A stretch of DNA of 64,000 bases. Source: Alcaligenes faecalis (GTDB lineage: Bacteria; Pseudomonadota; Gammaproteobacteria; Burkholderiales; Burkholderiaceae_B). Below the pieces are notes generated by a model, which saw nothing but the letters and a program-made list of their open reading frames with translations, was not told the DNA's origin and did not search any database. Location: assembly GCF_041521385.1 (NCBI RefSeq), contig NZ_CP168006.1:1374769-1438768 (forward strand). Reading direction: 5' to 3'. Below are positions 15,944 through 25,841 of this stretch, piece after piece (the first letter of the stretch is position 1; every line of letters starts with the position of its first letter). The position numbers were made by a program, and so were the translations under genes.

Positions 15944-17815
15944 ATGTCATCAAGACGCCGTATTATCCCATTGCCGGACTTGCTTGTAAGCCAAATTGCA
16001 GCCGGTGAAGTTATTGAGCGCCCGGCATCTGTCCTGAAGGAATTGCTGGAAAACGCCATTGATGCCGGAGCCAGTGCCATCGAGATCCGTCTGGACGGCG
16101 GCGGCATACGCCGCATCTCTGTCAGCGACGATGGCCACGGCATCACCCAGGAAGAATTGCCCCTGGCGCTGCTGCAACATGCCACCAGCAAGATTCGCTC
16201 GCTGGAAGAACTGGAGTCCGTGGCCTCCATGGGCTTTCGGGGTGAGGCCCTGCCCTCTATTGCCTCGGTAGCCCGTCTGACGATCAACTCGCGCACCCAG
16301 GACGACCCGCACGCTTGGGAGTACTCGCTGGGCCAAGCTGAACCCCAGCCCGCCTCCGGGCAGATTGGCACGCATGTGGATGTACGTCAGCTATTTGACG
16401 AGATCCCCGCCCGTCGCAAGTTCCTGCGTACGGAAGGCACGGAGTACGGCCATTGCGTGACCGCGCTGGAGCGCATTGCCCTGGCACAGCCGCAGATCGC
16501 CTTCCGTCTGTTTCACAACGACAAACCCCAGCGCCACTGGCGCAGCGGCACGCTGGAACAGCGTCTGCTGGATATTTTGGGCAAAGAGTTTATTGAACAA
16601 AGCCTGCCCGTTGCCCAGGAGCAGGGTCTGATCAGCTTGCGTGGTCTGGTGATTCACCCGGCCCACGCTCGCCCAAGCGCAGACAAGCAGTTCCTGTTTG
16701 TGAATGGCCGCTTTGTACGCGATCGCACGGTGTCACACGCCATACGCAGTGCCTATGCCGATGTGCTGCATGGGGATCGCCAGCCTGCCTATGCCCTGTT
16801 TCTGGACATTGCCCCCTCCACGCTGGATGTGAACGTACACCCGGCCAAGCACGAAGTCCGCTTCCGTGACAGCGGTGCCGTATACCGCTTTGTGCTGCAG
16901 TCCGTCGGGCAAGCCTTGGCACAGGGCAGTATGGCCGGGGAAACGCCAGTTGCCGCCATGCCTTTACCTGAAGGCGCTACCCAACCTCCTATAACGGGCA
17001 CACCCTACCCTTCGGCCACTCCTGGCGCACCCAGCAGCTCCTATACCAGCAGCGAACCCGCCATGCCGTACAGCCATCCAGCTCGCCAAGGCTGGCAATC
17101 CAGTTTCAGCCTGCGCGAGCCATCTGGCGGCGGCAATGTGGACTGGAAAAGCATGTACCGTCCGATTGAGCCTGCTCCCAGCAACACACCCGTCACCAGC
17201 TATCAAAACGAGGCAGACAGCGCAACGGACGAGTTTCCCTTGGGCATGGCCCTGGGCCAGTTGCACGGCATCTATATCCTGTCCGAAACCCGTCAGGGCA
17301 TGATTCTGGTGGATATGCATGCAGCTCACGAACGCGTGGTCTACGAACAATTGAAACAGGCCCTGGATGGCCGCGAACTGCCCCGTCAGGACCTGCTGGT
17401 GCCGGTCGTGTTCAGTTGCTCAGAAAGCGATATCGCTTTGCTGGATGAGCATCAGGAAACCCTGGCCGATCTGGGCCTGAGCATGAATCCGGCTGGCCCC
17501 ACCACCATGGCCGTGCGCGCCGTCCCTGCCCTTCTGGCCCAAGGCGATATAGAATCCCTGGCCCGTGCCGTACTGCGCGATCTGGCTCAGGTAGGGTCAT
17601 CACGCCATCTGGATGAGCAACGCAACGAGCTGCTCTCCACCATGGCCTGCCACGGTGCGGTACGTGCCAATCGCCGCCTGAGCATCCCCGAGATGAACGC
17701 TTTGCTTCGCAAGATGGAACAAACCGACCGGGCCGATCTGTGCAATCACGGTCGCCCCACCTGGTTCCAATGGAAGCTCAGCGAACTGGACAAACTTTTT
17801 ATGCGTGGACAATGA
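15944..17815 (+). CDS. mutL: DNA mismatch repair protein MutL (endonuclease type)
   Basis: A 623-residue protein coordinating mismatch repair after MutS recognition. The N-terminal GHKL ATPase shows [20 protein letters not shown] and the later DDGHGI and [10 protein letters not shown] motifs. A proline/serine-rich linker (about 340-430) follows, then the C-terminal dimerisation domain. At residues 457-468 the sequence [12 protein letters not shown] matches the metal-dependent endonuclease motif DQHA(X)2E(X)4E with M for Q, as in MutL of MutH-less bacteria such as Neisseria and Pseudomonas. It therefore probably nicks DNA itself. The ATG at 15944 is chosen over an upstream in-frame start because the conserved sequence begins there. 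Its stop overlaps miaA. Confidence 0.95.
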   Translation: MSSRRRIIPLPDLLVSQIAAGEVIERPASVLKELLENAIDAGASAIEIRLDGGGIRRISVSDDGHGITQEELPLALLQHATSKIRSLEELESVASMGFRGEALPSIASVARLTINSRTQDDPHAWEYSLGQAEPQPASGQIGTHVDVRQLFDEIPARRKFLRTEGTEYGHCVTALERIALAQPQIAFRLFHNDKPQRHWRSGTLEQRLLDILGKEFIEQSLPVAQEQGLISLRGLVIHPAHARPSADKQFLFVNGRFVRDRTVSHAIRSAYADVLHGDRQPAYALFLDIAPSTLDVNVHPAKHEVRFRDSGAVYRFVLQSVGQALAQGSMAGETPVAAMPLPEGATQPPITGTPYPSATPGAPSSSYTSSEPAMPYSHPARQGWQSSFSLREPSGGGNVDWKSMYRPIEPAPSNTPVTSYQNEADSATDEFPLGMALGQLHGIYILSETRQGMILVDMHAAHERVVYEQLKQALDGRELPRQDLLVPVVFSCSESDIALLDEHQETLADLGLSMNPAGPTTMAVRAVPALLAQGDIESLARAVLRDLAQVGSSRHLDEQRNELLSTMACHGAVRANRRLSIPEMNALLRKMEQTDRADLCNHGRPTWFQWKLSELDKLFMRGQ

Positions 17816-18750
17816 ACGATTTACCCATTCTGTGTCTGGCTGGCCCGACAGCCAGCGGCAAAAGCGCCAGCACGCATATCTTGGCCCAACACTGGCCGAT
17901 TGAAGTGATTGTGATGGACTCGGCCACGATTTACCGTGACATGGACATTGGCACCGCCAAACCCAGTGCCGAAGAACAGACCGCAATCCCCCACCACTTG
18001 CTGGATATTCGCGACCCAGCAGAAAGCTATTCAGCCGCGGAGTTCGCCACCGATGCCACCCGCCTTATTCAGGAAATCCGGGCACGCGGGCATTATCCCG
18101 TGCTGTGTGGCGGCACCATGCTGTATTACAAAGCCTTGCGTGAGGGCTTGAACGACTTGCCACAGGCCGACCCCGCCATTCGTCAGCAACTGGACGAGCG
18201 CGCCCAGGAAATTGGCTGGCCCGGCATGCACGCGGAGCTGGCCCGCATCGACCCTGTCACAGCCGCCCGATTGGCTCCACGCGATAGCCAGCGTATTCAA
18301 CGTGCCCTGGAGATTTTCCATATCAGCGGCAAGACCATGAGCGACTGGCTCAAGGACAAGGCCCAGCCGCAAGAAGGCAGCCATCAGTACCTCACCCTGA
18401 GCCTGGAACCGGAAGACCGATCCTGGCTGCATAAACGTATCGCGGTTCGCTATCACGACATGATCAAACAAGGGTTGCTGCAGGAAGTGGAGAAGCTGTA
18501 CCAGCGCCCTGACTTGCATCCCGGCCTGCCCTCTATTCGCTGTGTGGGCTATCGGCAACTGTGGTCGTATCTGGACGGCGAAGTCAGCCTGGACCTGGCC
18601 ATTGAACAGGCGATTGCCGCGACTCGCCAACTGGCCAAACGCCAATTGACCTGGCTACGATCCGACCCCGAGCGTCTGCAATTCAACTGCCAGAACCCGC
18701 AAATGGCCGAACAGATTGTGCAAACGGCGCGCCAAATCTGGCCAGCTTGA
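17812..18750 (+). CDS. miaA: tRNA dimethylallyltransferase MiaA
   Basis: A 312-residue enzyme transferring the dimethylallyl group to A37 of tRNAs reading UNN codons. The P-loop GPTASGKS is at residues 11-18. The substrate stretch [17 protein letters not shown] follows, and the C-terminal motif [10 protein letters not shown] is typical. The start ATG overlaps the mutL stop (ATGA), as in many proteobacteria. Here hfq does not follow; a convergent permease gene does. Confidence 0.94.
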   Translation: MNDLPILCLAGPTASGKSASTHILAQHWPIEVIVMDSATIYRDMDIGTAKPSAEEQTAIPHHLLDIRDPAESYSAAEFATDATRLIQEIRARGHYPVLCGGTMLYYKALREGLNDLPQADPAIRQQLDERAQEIGWPGMHAELARIDPVTAARLAPRDSQRIQRALEIFHISGKTMSDWLKDKAQPQEGSHQYLTLSLEPEDRSWLHKRIAVRYHDMIKQGLLQEVEKLYQRPDLHPGLPSIRCVGYRQLWSYLDGEVSLDLAIEQAIAATRQLAKRQLTWLRSDPERLQFNCQNPQMAEQIVQTARQIWPA

Positions 18751-18780
18751 TACTCAGATAACAGTCTCTTGTTTACGAAC

Positions 18781-18819
18781 GGCTTCTGGCAGCCGGATAG
18801 CATCCAACTGCCAGAAGCC
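18781..18819. terminator. Strong hairpin between convergent miaA and NCS1 permease genes
   Basis: Perfect 12-bp inverted repeat GGCTTCTGGCAG / CTGCCAGAAGCC, 30 bp after the miaA stop and 25 bp past the permease stop. No immediate uridine run follows on either strand, so it may be a weak terminator or an mRNA 3'-end stabiliser. Confidence 0.5.
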
Positions 18820-18843
18820 GCTCACAAAGACCACTTTTTATCT

Positions 18844-20304
18844 TTACACCGAGGCACCGTTCAGCTTGGGCTGGATTTGGGTACGCATCGCCAAGTACTG
18901 GAATGCACCGCCCAACAAGGCACCAATCAGCCAACCATAACCGGCCATATTCGCCAGAGCGGGTACCCACACCGTCGCCACCGAGAACACCGCCGCCAGG
19001 AAGAAAGCTGCCATTGCACGCTTGTTCCAGCCATTCTGGAAGTAGTAGGTACCACTTTCTTTCAGGGAGAACAGATCCGCCACCACCACCCGCTGCCTGC
19101 GAATCAAGTAGAAGTCCACAATCATGATGCCGTACAAGGGGGCCAGCAAGGCGCCCAAGGTATCCACAAAGCCGGTAATCCCGATGGCACTGATCAAAGG
19201 CAACCACAAGGCACCAATAAAGAAAGCAATGACAGCGGTCAGAATGCCGCCCATCTTGGCCGAGATCAGCTCGGGCTTCAAATTCGCCAGATCGAAAGCA
19301 GGTGGAATGAAGTTCGCCACCAGGTTGATACCGACGGTGGCGGCAAAAAAGGTCAAAGCCGCAATGACGGTCAGGACCAGACTATCGACACGGTCCACAA
19401 TATCGGTGGGGTTGGTCAAGGTTTCACCAAACAACACAGCCGTACCAGCGGTAATGAACAAGGCCAGGAAGGAGAACACGGCCAGACTGACAGGCAAGCC
19501 CATGAAATTACCAATACGCATGCTGCGCTCGTCTTTCACAAAGCGCGAGAAGTCACCGTAGTTGATCACAACAGCCGCAAAGTACGCCACCATCGTACCC
19601 ACCACCGCGCCAAACGCCATCAAGGGGCCGCCCTCATAAGTGCCCTTACCGGCAAAAATCTCGCCCACCTTATCGAGCAGGCCGCTACCTGCCTTGTACC
19701 AAATCACCGCCAGCAGCGCGAACATCACCAGGTACACCAAAGGACCCGCCCAGTTCAGGAAACGCGTAATCCATTTCATGCCCATCAGGAAAATGCCCAG
19801 TTGCAGGATGCAGACCACGATATAAGACAGCCAGCCCACCCAATCCAGGCCCAGAAACAAGGCACCACCGGGGTGGCCAAGCAAGGCATTGAGCAACAGA
19901 GCCAAGGCGGTAGAGGCAAAGTAGGTCTGCACGCCATACCAGAAGATAGCCACAATCCCGCGTACCAGGGCCGGAAACTTGGCGCCCTTCACCCCCATGC
20001 TGATACGAGCGATCACAGGATAGGGAACGCCATACAAGACGCTGGGTTTACCGCTCAGGTTCACCAGACCCATCACAATAAAACCGGCCAGCAAGATACC
20101 GGCAAACACGGCCCAACCATTCAGACCATAAGAAATAAACAAAGTAGCGGCCAAGGTATAGCCAAACAGACTTTGAATATCGTTGGACCAGACGTTGAAA
20201 ATCTCGAACCACCCCCATAAACGTTTTTGTCGCGGCAAAGGCGCCAAGTCTTCGTTATGCAAAGCAGGATGCGGGTCTTTCAAGGATAAATCGCTGTGCT
20301 CCAT
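18844..20304 (-). CDS. NCS1-family nucleobase/allantoin/hydantoin permease
   Basis: A 486-residue inner-membrane transporter with about twelve helices. The N-terminus has the family pattern NEDLAPLPRQKRLWGWFEIFNVWSND split over about residues 17-42, followed by GVPYPVIARISMGVKGA, both typical of NCS1 symporters for cytosine, uracil, allantoin or hydantoins. No purine or pyrimidine catabolic genes are adjacent, so specificity cannot be judged. The gene is monocistronic on the minus strand and separated from purM by that gene's terminator. Confidence 0.88.
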   Translation of the reverse strand: MEHSDLSLKDPHPALHNEDLAPLPRQKRLWGWFEIFNVWSNDIQSLFGYTLAATLFISYGLNGWAVFAGILLAGFIVMGLVNLSGKPSVLYGVPYPVIARISMGVKGAKFPALVRGIVAIFWYGVQTYFASTALALLLNALLGHPGGALFLGLDWVGWLSYIVVCILQLGIFLMGMKWITRFLNWAGPLVYLVMFALLAVIWYKAGSGLLDKVGEIFAGKGTYEGGPLMAFGAVVGTMVAYFAAVVINYGDFSRFVKDERSMRIGNFMGLPVSLAVFSFLALFITAGTAVLFGETLTNPTDIVDRVDSLVLTVIAALTFFAATVGINLVANFIPPAFDLANLKPELISAKMGGILTAVIAFFIGALWLPLISAIGITGFVDTLGALLAPLYGIMIVDFYLIRRQRVVVADLFSLKESGTYYFQNGWNKRAMAAFFLAAVFSVATVWVPALANMAGYGWLIGALLGGAFQYLAMRTQIQPKLNGASV

Positions 20305-20534
20305 TTTTCTTCCCCTCAGAAATTGCTTCTAACATGTCAGCTAATATTTCTATGCTCTTGCCGCTACTGTAGGAGCCTTGCTGGCCGGGGAACATTATGG
20401 AATGTACGAGTAATACTTAAATTCGGATTAGTTCGAAAAACAGCATAATCAATTTCATATAAACCTTATTTGAAAATCAAATACACCAGATTCGATGCGC
20501 TAATACAGTGGGCGTCGGAAGCGGGAAGCAGGAA

Positions 20535-20566
20535 TAAAAAAAGCCAACTCAAGGAGCTGGCTTTTC
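20535..20566 (-). terminator. Rho-independent terminator after purM
   Basis: On the minus strand the stem AGCCAGCTC / GAGTTGGCT (one mismatch, loop of three) is followed by a run of seven T residues with one A. It lies 25 bp downstream of the purM stop. Confidence 0.85.
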
Positions 20567-20590
20567 TATTTACGGAAAGATCCGAGAGTT

Positions 20591-21640
20591 TCAGACCACT
20601 TCAGTCTGAGCCTGACCTTCCTGACGCTCAAGGATTTCGCCCAATTGATAGACGGTTTCGCCTTGCTCGGACAAGGTGGCGCTGATGGCCTCTGCCTTGT
20701 CTGCAGGAACGATGATGATCATGCCGATACCGCAGTTGAACACGCGGTACATTTCTTCGTCGGCCACGTTACCGTTGCTCTGCAACCACTGGAACAAAGC
20801 AGGCATGGTCCAGGAATCACGTTTCAGGCGGGCAGTCAGGTGCTTTTGCAGAATGCGAGGCACGTTCTCCAACAAGCCGCCGCCCGTAATGTGAGCCAGA
20901 CCCTTGATGTCTGCACCGTGGGCAGCCAAAGCGGCCAGCACGGATTTCACGTAGATGCGGGTGGGTTCCATGACCACGTCAGCCAAAGGACGGCCATCCA
21001 GCTCGTCGGTAGGCTTGGCGTTGGCGTGCTTGAGAATCTTGCGAATCAGGGAGTAGCCATTGGAGTGGGCGCCGCTGGAAGCCAGACCCAGAACCACGTC
21101 ACCGGGAACAATGGACTTGCCGTCGATAATGCGCGATTTTTCCACCGCCCCCACTGCAAAACCGGCCAGGTCGTATTCGCCTTCGGGGTACATGCCGGGC
21201 ATCTCTGCCGTTTCGCCACCGATCAGGGCACAAGCGGACAGTTCACAACCCTTGGCAATGCCGCCAACTACTTGAGCAGCCGTGTCGACCGACAGCTTGC
21301 CGCAGGCAAAGTAATCCAGAAAGTACAAGGGTTCTGCGCCCTGGACTAGAATGTCGTTGACACTCATGGCCACCAGGTCTATACCCACAGTGTCGTGGCG
21401 CTGCCAATCAAATGCCAGGCGTAGTTTGGTACCAACACCGTCGGTGCCGGACACCAGAACGGGCTCTTTAAGGTGGGTAGGCACTTCAAACAAAGCGCCA
21501 AAGCCTCCGATTCCAGCCATGACGCCTGCACGCATGGTTTTGGCAGCCAGTGGTTTAATACGATCGACCAGGGCATCGCCCGCGTCGATATCCACGCCTG
21601 CATCGCGGTAGGTCAAGGAAACAGAAGTAGTGTTTTTCAT
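20591..21640 (-). CDS. purM: Phosphoribosylformylglycinamidine cyclo-ligase (AIR synthetase)
   Basis: A 349-residue ATP-dependent enzyme closing the imidazole ring to give AIR in purine biosynthesis. Family motifs: [18 protein letters not shown] at the N-terminus, [13 protein letters not shown] near residue 70, the [11 protein letters not shown] loop and [12 protein letters not shown] in the C-terminal half. The ATG at 21640 is selected over a longer upstream frame, which would run antisense into hda. Divergent from hda with a 54-bp gap, an arrangement common in betaproteobacteria. Confidence 0.95.
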   Translation of the reverse strand: MKNTTSVSLTYRDAGVDIDAGDALVDRIKPLAAKTMRAGVMAGIGGFGALFEVPTHLKEPVLVSGTDGVGTKLRLAFDWQRHDTVGIDLVAMSVNDILVQGAEPLYFLDYFACGKLSVDTAAQVVGGIAKGCELSACALIGGETAEMPGMYPEGEYDLAGFAVGAVEKSRIIDGKSIVPGDVVLGLASSGAHSNGYSLIRKILKHANAKPTDELDGRPLADVVMEPTRIYVKSVLAALAAHGADIKGLAHITGGGLLENVPRILQKHLTARLKRDSWTMPALFQWLQSNGNVADEEMYRVFNCGIGMIIIVPADKAEAISATLSEQGETVYQLGEILERQEGQAQTEVV

Positions 21641-21694
21641 GGGAAAAGCCGTGGGATATGTGAAAATTGCGAGTTGGACGAAATTGTACGACAC

Positions 21695-22393
21695 ATGACC
21701 GAGCAACTGATTCTGGATATATCTCCAGCACCGCCTGCCTCTTTGGACAACTTTGTTGCCGGAGCGAATCAGGCTGCGTTGCAGGCTCTGCGTCAGTGCA
21801 GTCCAGGACGCGCGGTTTACCTGTGGGGACCGCCCGGCGCAGGTCGAACACATCTGCTACGGGCGATGGCCAGTCAAGACGACAGTCGCTATTTTAGTTC
21901 AGATACTCCCTCCCAGCCCATCTTTGACATCGCCACCGATGACAAAGCCCCTCCCGGCCTTGTGGCCATCGACGATATCGAACGATTTGACGAGCACGGA
22001 CAGGCTGCCGTATTTGCACTGTACAATCGCTGGCGCGAGTCGGCCACCCGGCAAGACGCCTTCACGCTGCTGGTATCCGGAGACCGGGCTCCCAAAACCA
22101 TGTCGGTGCGCGAGGACTTGCGCACCCGCCTGGGTTGGGACCTGGTATTCAGACTGGAATACCTGTCGGACGCCCACCGAGCCGAAGCCATGCAACAGCG
22201 GGCCGCTGCCCGCGGTCTGCAACTGCAAGCGGAAGTGCTTAGCTGGATACTGACTCACTACGATCGCGATATGAACCGCTTGAGCGCACTGATCGATGCG
22301 CTGGACAACTATTCACTGGTAAAGAAACGCCCCATCACTTTACCCCTGCTCAAAGAACTTCTGGCCAATAGCCAGACCCAATCTTCTCGTTGA
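21695..22393 (+). CDS. hda: DnaA regulatory inactivator Hda
   Basis: A 232-residue AAA+ protein that binds the DNA sliding clamp and stimulates ATP hydrolysis by DnaA, preventing re-initiation. The N-terminus contains EQLILDI, matching the clamp-binding QL-x-L-x-[LI] pattern. The Walker A region is GPPGAGRT (45-52), with arginine in place of the usual lysine, as is normal for Hda. An arginine-finger-type segment [14 protein letters not shown] is present. A longer upstream in-frame start exists but is antisense to purM. Followed after 3 bp by the HAD phosphatase gene. Confidence 0.92.
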   Translation: MTEQLILDISPAPPASLDNFVAGANQAALQALRQCSPGRAVYLWGPPGAGRTHLLRAMASQDDSRYFSSDTPSQPIFDIATDDKAPPGLVAIDDIERFDEHGQAAVFALYNRWRESATRQDAFTLLVSGDRAPKTMSVREDLRTRLGWDLVFRLEYLSDAHRAEAMQQRAAARGLQLQAEVLSWILTHYDRDMNRLSALIDALDNYSLVKKRPITLPLLKELLANSQTQSSR

Positions 22394-22396
22394 GTC

Positions 22397-23098
22397 ATGA
22401 CTGCTTCTTCTTTTATTGCCCTGTTTGATCTAGACCACACCCTGCTTCCTTTAGATAGCGACTACCAGTGGGCTGACTTCCTGGCCCGCACGGGCCGTGT
22501 TGGTGACCCTGCCGAAGCCATCCGTCTGAATGAAGACCTGATGGAACGCTATAACCAAGGATTGTTGACGGCCGAAGAATCGGCCGAATTCATGTTGGGC
22601 CTGCTCACCAATGCCAGCCAGGAAGAGCTGCTGGCCTGGCAAGACGAATTCATGCAGGCCGTGATCCTGCCCTCGATCAGCCCCGCTGCCCGCGAACTGC
22701 TGGCCCAGCATCAGGACCAAGGGCATCTGGTGGCGATTGTGACAGCCACCAACGAGTTTGTGACACGTCCTATTGCCGCTGCACTGGGCGTAGACCACCT
22801 GATCGCCACTACCCCTGAAATGAAAAATGGTCGCTACACCGGCAAGATCAGCGGTGTGCCCAGCTTCCAGGCTGGCAAAATTACCCGTGTGGAACAATGG
22901 CTGCAAACCATGGACAAATCCCTGGGCGACTTCGAGCGCAGTTGGTTCTACAGCGACTCACCCAACGATCTTCCCCTGATGGAAGTGGTGACCGACCCTG
23001 TGGCTACCAACCCCAGCGACAAGCTGCGCGCTGTGGCTACCGAACGCAATTGGGTCGTCATCGATTTGTTCGCTGACATGATGGACAGCAAATCGTAA
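22397..23098 (+). CDS. HAD-superfamily (IB type) phosphatase, SerB-like
   Basis: A 233-residue cytoplasmic hydrolase. Motif I is FDLDHTLLPLDSD (nucleophile and acid/base aspartates), motif II is VTATN and motif III/IV is the lysine plus SDSPNDLPLMEVV. An all-alpha cap lies between motif I and II, as in the phosphoserine-phosphatase subfamily. The hda-HAD-pcnB-folK order is conserved in many betaproteobacteria, yet the substrate is not established; phosphoserine, or another small phosphomonoester, is possible. It starts 3 bp after hda, suggesting coupled translation. Confidence 0.85.
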   Translation: MTASSFIALFDLDHTLLPLDSDYQWADFLARTGRVGDPAEAIRLNEDLMERYNQGLLTAEESAEFMLGLLTNASQEELLAWQDEFMQAVILPSISPAARELLAQHQDQGHLVAIVTATNEFVTRPIAAALGVDHLIATTPEMKNGRYTGKISGVPSFQAGKITRVEQWLQTMDKSLGDFERSWFYSDSPNDLPLMEVVTDPVATNPSDKLRAVATERNWVVIDLFADMMDSKS

Positions 23099-23108
23099 AA
23101 TCAGACGC

Positions 23109-24488
23109 ATGCTCAAGCGAACAATAAAAACATTTGTCGACCGGCTGCTCAAACCAGCCAAAAGCGCGCGTCCCAAAGGGCCGCGCCGCTACACACGGGA
23201 AGAACATGGCATAGACCGGCGTCTGGTCTCGCGCCATGCCATCAAAGTGTGTGAGGTCCTGAACCACGAAGGCTATCAAGCCTATGTCGTGGGTGGTGCG
23301 GTACGCGATTTGCTGGTGGGCCTGGAGCCCAAGGACTTTGACGTGGCCACCAACGCCACACCCGAGCAAATCCGCCCCCTGTTCCGCCGCGCCCGCATCA
23401 TTGGCCGCCGCTTCCGCCTGGTTCACGTGGTGTTTGGCCAGGAAATCATCGAAACCTCGACTTTCCGGGCTGACGATAGCGGCAAGCAAACCGACGAACA
23501 TGGCCGCATCCTGCGCGACAACGAGTACGGCACCATTGAAGACGATGCCGCACGCCGTGACTTCACGCTGAACGCGCTGTACTACGATCCCCTGACCGAA
23601 ACCGTTATCGACTACCACAACGGGGTAGCCGATCTGAAAGACCGTCAGGTGCGCATTATTGGCGATGCGCAAACCCGCTATCGCGAAGACCCGGTCCGCA
23701 TGCTGCGTGCCGTGCGCTTTGCCTCCAAGCTGGATGCCACCATCGAACCCACAACGGACGCGCCAATTCGCTCCTTGTCGCGCCTGATCGAAAATGTGCC
23801 CGAATCCCGCCTGGCTGACGAAACACTCAAGCTGCTGAACTGCGGCCACGCCATGGACTGCATCCAGCGCCTGCAGGCTCTGGATCTGCACAGCAAGCTC
23901 TTGCCCATGGTGGAACCGGTTCAGCGCCTGCCCGGTGGCTCGGAGTTTCTGGATATGGCCCTGGCCCGCACCGACACCCGCGTTCGCGCTGGCAAATCCG
24001 TCAGCCCCAGCTTTATCTATGCGTGCCTGCTCTGGAAGCTGGTCAAGCAGGAGTGGGACCGACGCAGCGCCCAGGACATGCACCCCCAGCAAGCCTTGTT
24101 GGAAGCCGCCGACCTGATTCTTGAGAAACAAAGCCGCATCATGCCGATTCAAAAACGCTTCCAATCGGACATGCGCGAAATCTGGTTCATGCAGCCCCGT
24201 TTTGAACGCATCGCCAATCGCGCCATCTGGCGCATGACGGAACAACCTCGTTTCCGTGCCGCTGTGGACTTTTTACAACTACGCGCTGAAGCCAAAGAGG
24301 TCGACAGCGTGCAGGCACAATGGTGGATGGATCTGGCCGATGCCGGTGACGAAGAACGCAGCAATATGATTGCCGTGCGTAAACCCGCTGGCACCGCCGC
24401 CACTGGCTCACGCAGCGGTCAGCGCCGTACACGCCGCCGACGCTCCAATGCCAAGCGCAGCAACGCAACAGGTGCAAGCGAATCGTGA
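23109..24488 (+). CDS. pcnB: Poly(A) polymerase I
   Basis: A 459-residue nucleotidyltransferase adding 3' poly(A) tails to RNA and so promoting decay. The class II head domain has VVGGAVRDLLVGLEPKDFDVATNA (seen as VGGAVRDLL then KDFDVATNATPEQ) and the RRDFTLNALYYDP motif. The C-terminus ends in a long, very basic arginine/lysine-rich tail (about 420-459), typical of PcnB rather than of CCA-adding enzymes. The stop overlaps the folK start (GTGA). Confidence 0.93.
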   Translation: MLKRTIKTFVDRLLKPAKSARPKGPRRYTREEHGIDRRLVSRHAIKVCEVLNHEGYQAYVVGGAVRDLLVGLEPKDFDVATNATPEQIRPLFRRARIIGRRFRLVHVVFGQEIIETSTFRADDSGKQTDEHGRILRDNEYGTIEDDAARRDFTLNALYYDPLTETVIDYHNGVADLKDRQVRIIGDAQTRYREDPVRMLRAVRFASKLDATIEPTTDAPIRSLSRLIENVPESRLADETLKLLNCGHAMDCIQRLQALDLHSKLLPMVEPVQRLPGGSEFLDMALARTDTRVRAGKSVSPSFIYACLLWKLVKQEWDRRSAQDMHPQQALLEAADLILEKQSRIMPIQKRFQSDMREIWFMQPRFERIANRAIWRMTEQPRFRAAVDFLQLRAEAKEVDSVQAQWWMDLADAGDEERSNMIAVRKPAGTAATGSRSGQRRTRRRRSNAKRSNATGASES

Positions 24489-24970
24489 CTCCAGGCAGCA
24501 CCACCGTTTTTGTCGCCATGGGCGCGAATCTGGGCGAAGCACGACAGACCCTGGAAACTGCAGCGGCTGAACTAGCCGCTACTGTGGGCGTCCAGGATCT
24601 GACGCTGGCCCACTTCTACAGCACGGCTCCCGTCGATTCCAGTGGCCCGGACTACGTCAATACCGTCGTGCGCTTCTCCTGCAAGCTGACTCCCGAAGCC
24701 TTGCTGGACAGACTGCAAGCCATCGAGCAAGAGCACGGTCGTACACGCCTGTACCGCAATGCACCCCGTACCCTGGATCTGGACCTATTGCTTTACGGGC
24801 AAGCGCAGATCCAGACAGAACGACTGATCGTGCCCCATCCCCGCATGCACGAGCGTGCCTTTGTGCTGGTTCCGCTGGCCGATCTGGCCCCTGAACTTGA
24901 ACTGGCTCAAGGGCACATAAACGCCCTGCTGGAGTCGGTAAGAGGCCAAGGTATCCGGCGTCTGGACTAA
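24485..24970 (+). CDS. folK: 2-amino-4-hydroxy-6-hydroxymethyldihydropteridine pyrophosphokinase
   Basis: A 161-residue folate-pathway enzyme transferring pyrophosphate from ATP to the pterin. Motifs visible are FVAMGANLGEARQTLE, YSTAPVDSSGPDYVN and the catalytic block RNAPRTLDLDLLLYG followed by VPHPRMHERAFVLVPL. GTG is the start codon, overlapping the pcnB stop. panB, often next in related genomes, is absent; the following 180 bp contain only hairpins. Confidence 0.94.
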   Translation: MTPGSTTVFVAMGANLGEARQTLETAAAELAATVGVQDLTLAHFYSTAPVDSSGPDYVNTVVRFSCKLTPEALLDRLQAIEQEHGRTRLYRNAPRTLDLDLLLYGQAQIQTERLIVPHPRMHERAFVLVPLADLAPELELAQGHINALLESVRGQGIRRLD

Positions 24971-24989
24971 TTCCACGCAAAATTCACTA

Positions 24990-25026
24990 GTCGCCTTGTT
25001 GCATCATAAATACATGACAAGGCGAC
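24990..25026. terminator. Hairpin downstream of folK
   Basis: Perfect 10-bp stem GTCGCCTTGT / ACAAGGCGAC with a 17-base loop, 19 bp after folK. No T-run follows. Two copies of GGGTGACT and the small dyad CTCC/GGAG come immediately after (25027-25077), so the region may be structured RNA rather than a simple terminator. Confidence 0.45.
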
Positions 25027-25150
25027 GGGTGACTGAAGTAAGGGGTGACTCTGCCCCGGCTAGCTCCCTTGGAGCGAGCAAGAAAAACTCCCTTCAAACG
25101 CTGTACAGGCCGCTGTCATTGACACCGGCTTGTTAATGCTGCTGTGCGCG

Positions 25151-25429
25151 CTAGGCGTCCAAAAGCTTGATCAGCGCATCCTGATGGTTGGATCGGGCTT
25201 CCAGCAATTGCCGCCCTTGTTCGGTCAGCATGGCTATCAGGGGAGCGGGAAAAGGAGAAGGCGTCTGCGTCGTTTGCGGGATGGCCTGGACTAATCCCAG
25301 CGACTGTAATTGTTCAAAAACGGCTTGTTTCTTGTGCCAAGGAGTTTGGCGTAAGCGCACGAGCTCAAGCGTGTTCCAAATAGTGGGGTTGAGCTGCGGA
25401 AGAGTTGTGGAGCACTGAAGTTGCGTCAT
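25151..25429 (-). CDS. Hypothetical protein, 92 residues
   Basis: I do not recognise the family. The frame has a good AAGGG ribosome-binding site six bases before the ATG and normal codon use, so I consider it real. The protein is soluble, with predicted helices (IWNTLELVRLRQ, KKQAVFEQLQSLGL) and an end resembling LTEQGRQLLEA. That pattern is seen after the recognition helix of MarR-like or other winged-helix proteins, so a DNA-binding role is possible but unproven. Isolated gene between folK and the MFS gene. Confidence 0.55.
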   Translation of the reverse strand: MTQLQCSTTLPQLNPTIWNTLELVRLRQTPWHKKQAVFEQLQSLGLVQAIPQTTQTPSPFPAPLIAMLTEQGRQLLEARSNHQDALIKLLDA

Positions 25430-25841
25430 ACAAGGCCCTTAATTAAGACCATCCATACCGGCGTTGTGTGCCCATACAGAGGGTCAGCCAGAAAGCATCC
25501 CTATACCGTACAACATAACAATGTACAGAATATTTCAAGGAGTTCTGACCGCCATCGTCGCAGTGCTTGAGCAAGACTCCAATAAGCAATAACCCGCGCT
25601 TGCGCCCTTGCCAGCCAAGGAAAATCAGTACGGGCCCAGTTTTTTCGCCCAGGTTTTTTATCGCAAAATTATTCCGAAAAGCAGCAAAAACACAACAAAA
25701 GAGGCGAAGCCTGCCCGTACCTGCTGTGTACTCAAGCCATAGGCATTCACAAACTTTCCTCCCAGCCAGGACCGCCTTTTGCTGGCCACCCCGGCCATTG
25801 CTAGAGAAGAAATATTGATCATGAAAGCTTGAAAAGAAAGA
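25430..25841. other. Intergenic region between the hypothetical gene and MFS gene
   Basis: AT-richer DNA containing one candidate small membrane-protein frame on the minus strand (25658-25822, listed separately). Two short T-runs preceded by GGGCCCAG and CGCCCAGG (about 25633-25660) are direct rather than inverted repeats, so I do not call a terminator. Confidence 0.4.
25658..25822 (-). CDS. Candidate small membrane protein downstream of MFS gene
   Basis: A 54-codon frame beginning 19 bp after the MFS stop codon. It has a basic middle (SKRRSWLGGK) and a C-terminal hydrophobic helix (FASFVVFLLLFGIIL). No ribosome-binding site is visible before the ATG (the upstream bases are pyrimidine-rich), which argues against translation unless it is coupled to the MFS gene. 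No family recognised; may be spurious. Confidence 0.25.
   Translation of the reverse strand: MINISSLAMAGVASKRRSWLGGKFVNAYGLSTQQVRAGFASFVVFLLLFGIILR

Noticed and set aside
15799..16371. N-terminal extension of the DedA frame
   Set aside because: The extra 191 codons lie antisense to mutL and show no DedA similarity; the ATG at 15798 starts the conserved protein.
18769..20220. Long open frame on the plus strand
   Set aside because: It is entirely antisense to the NCS1 permease gene, whose protein has clear family motifs; the antisense product is low-complexity (Q, H, G, T rich).
23058..24245. 395-codon minus-strand frame
   Set aside because: Antisense to pcnB, which is clearly the real gene.
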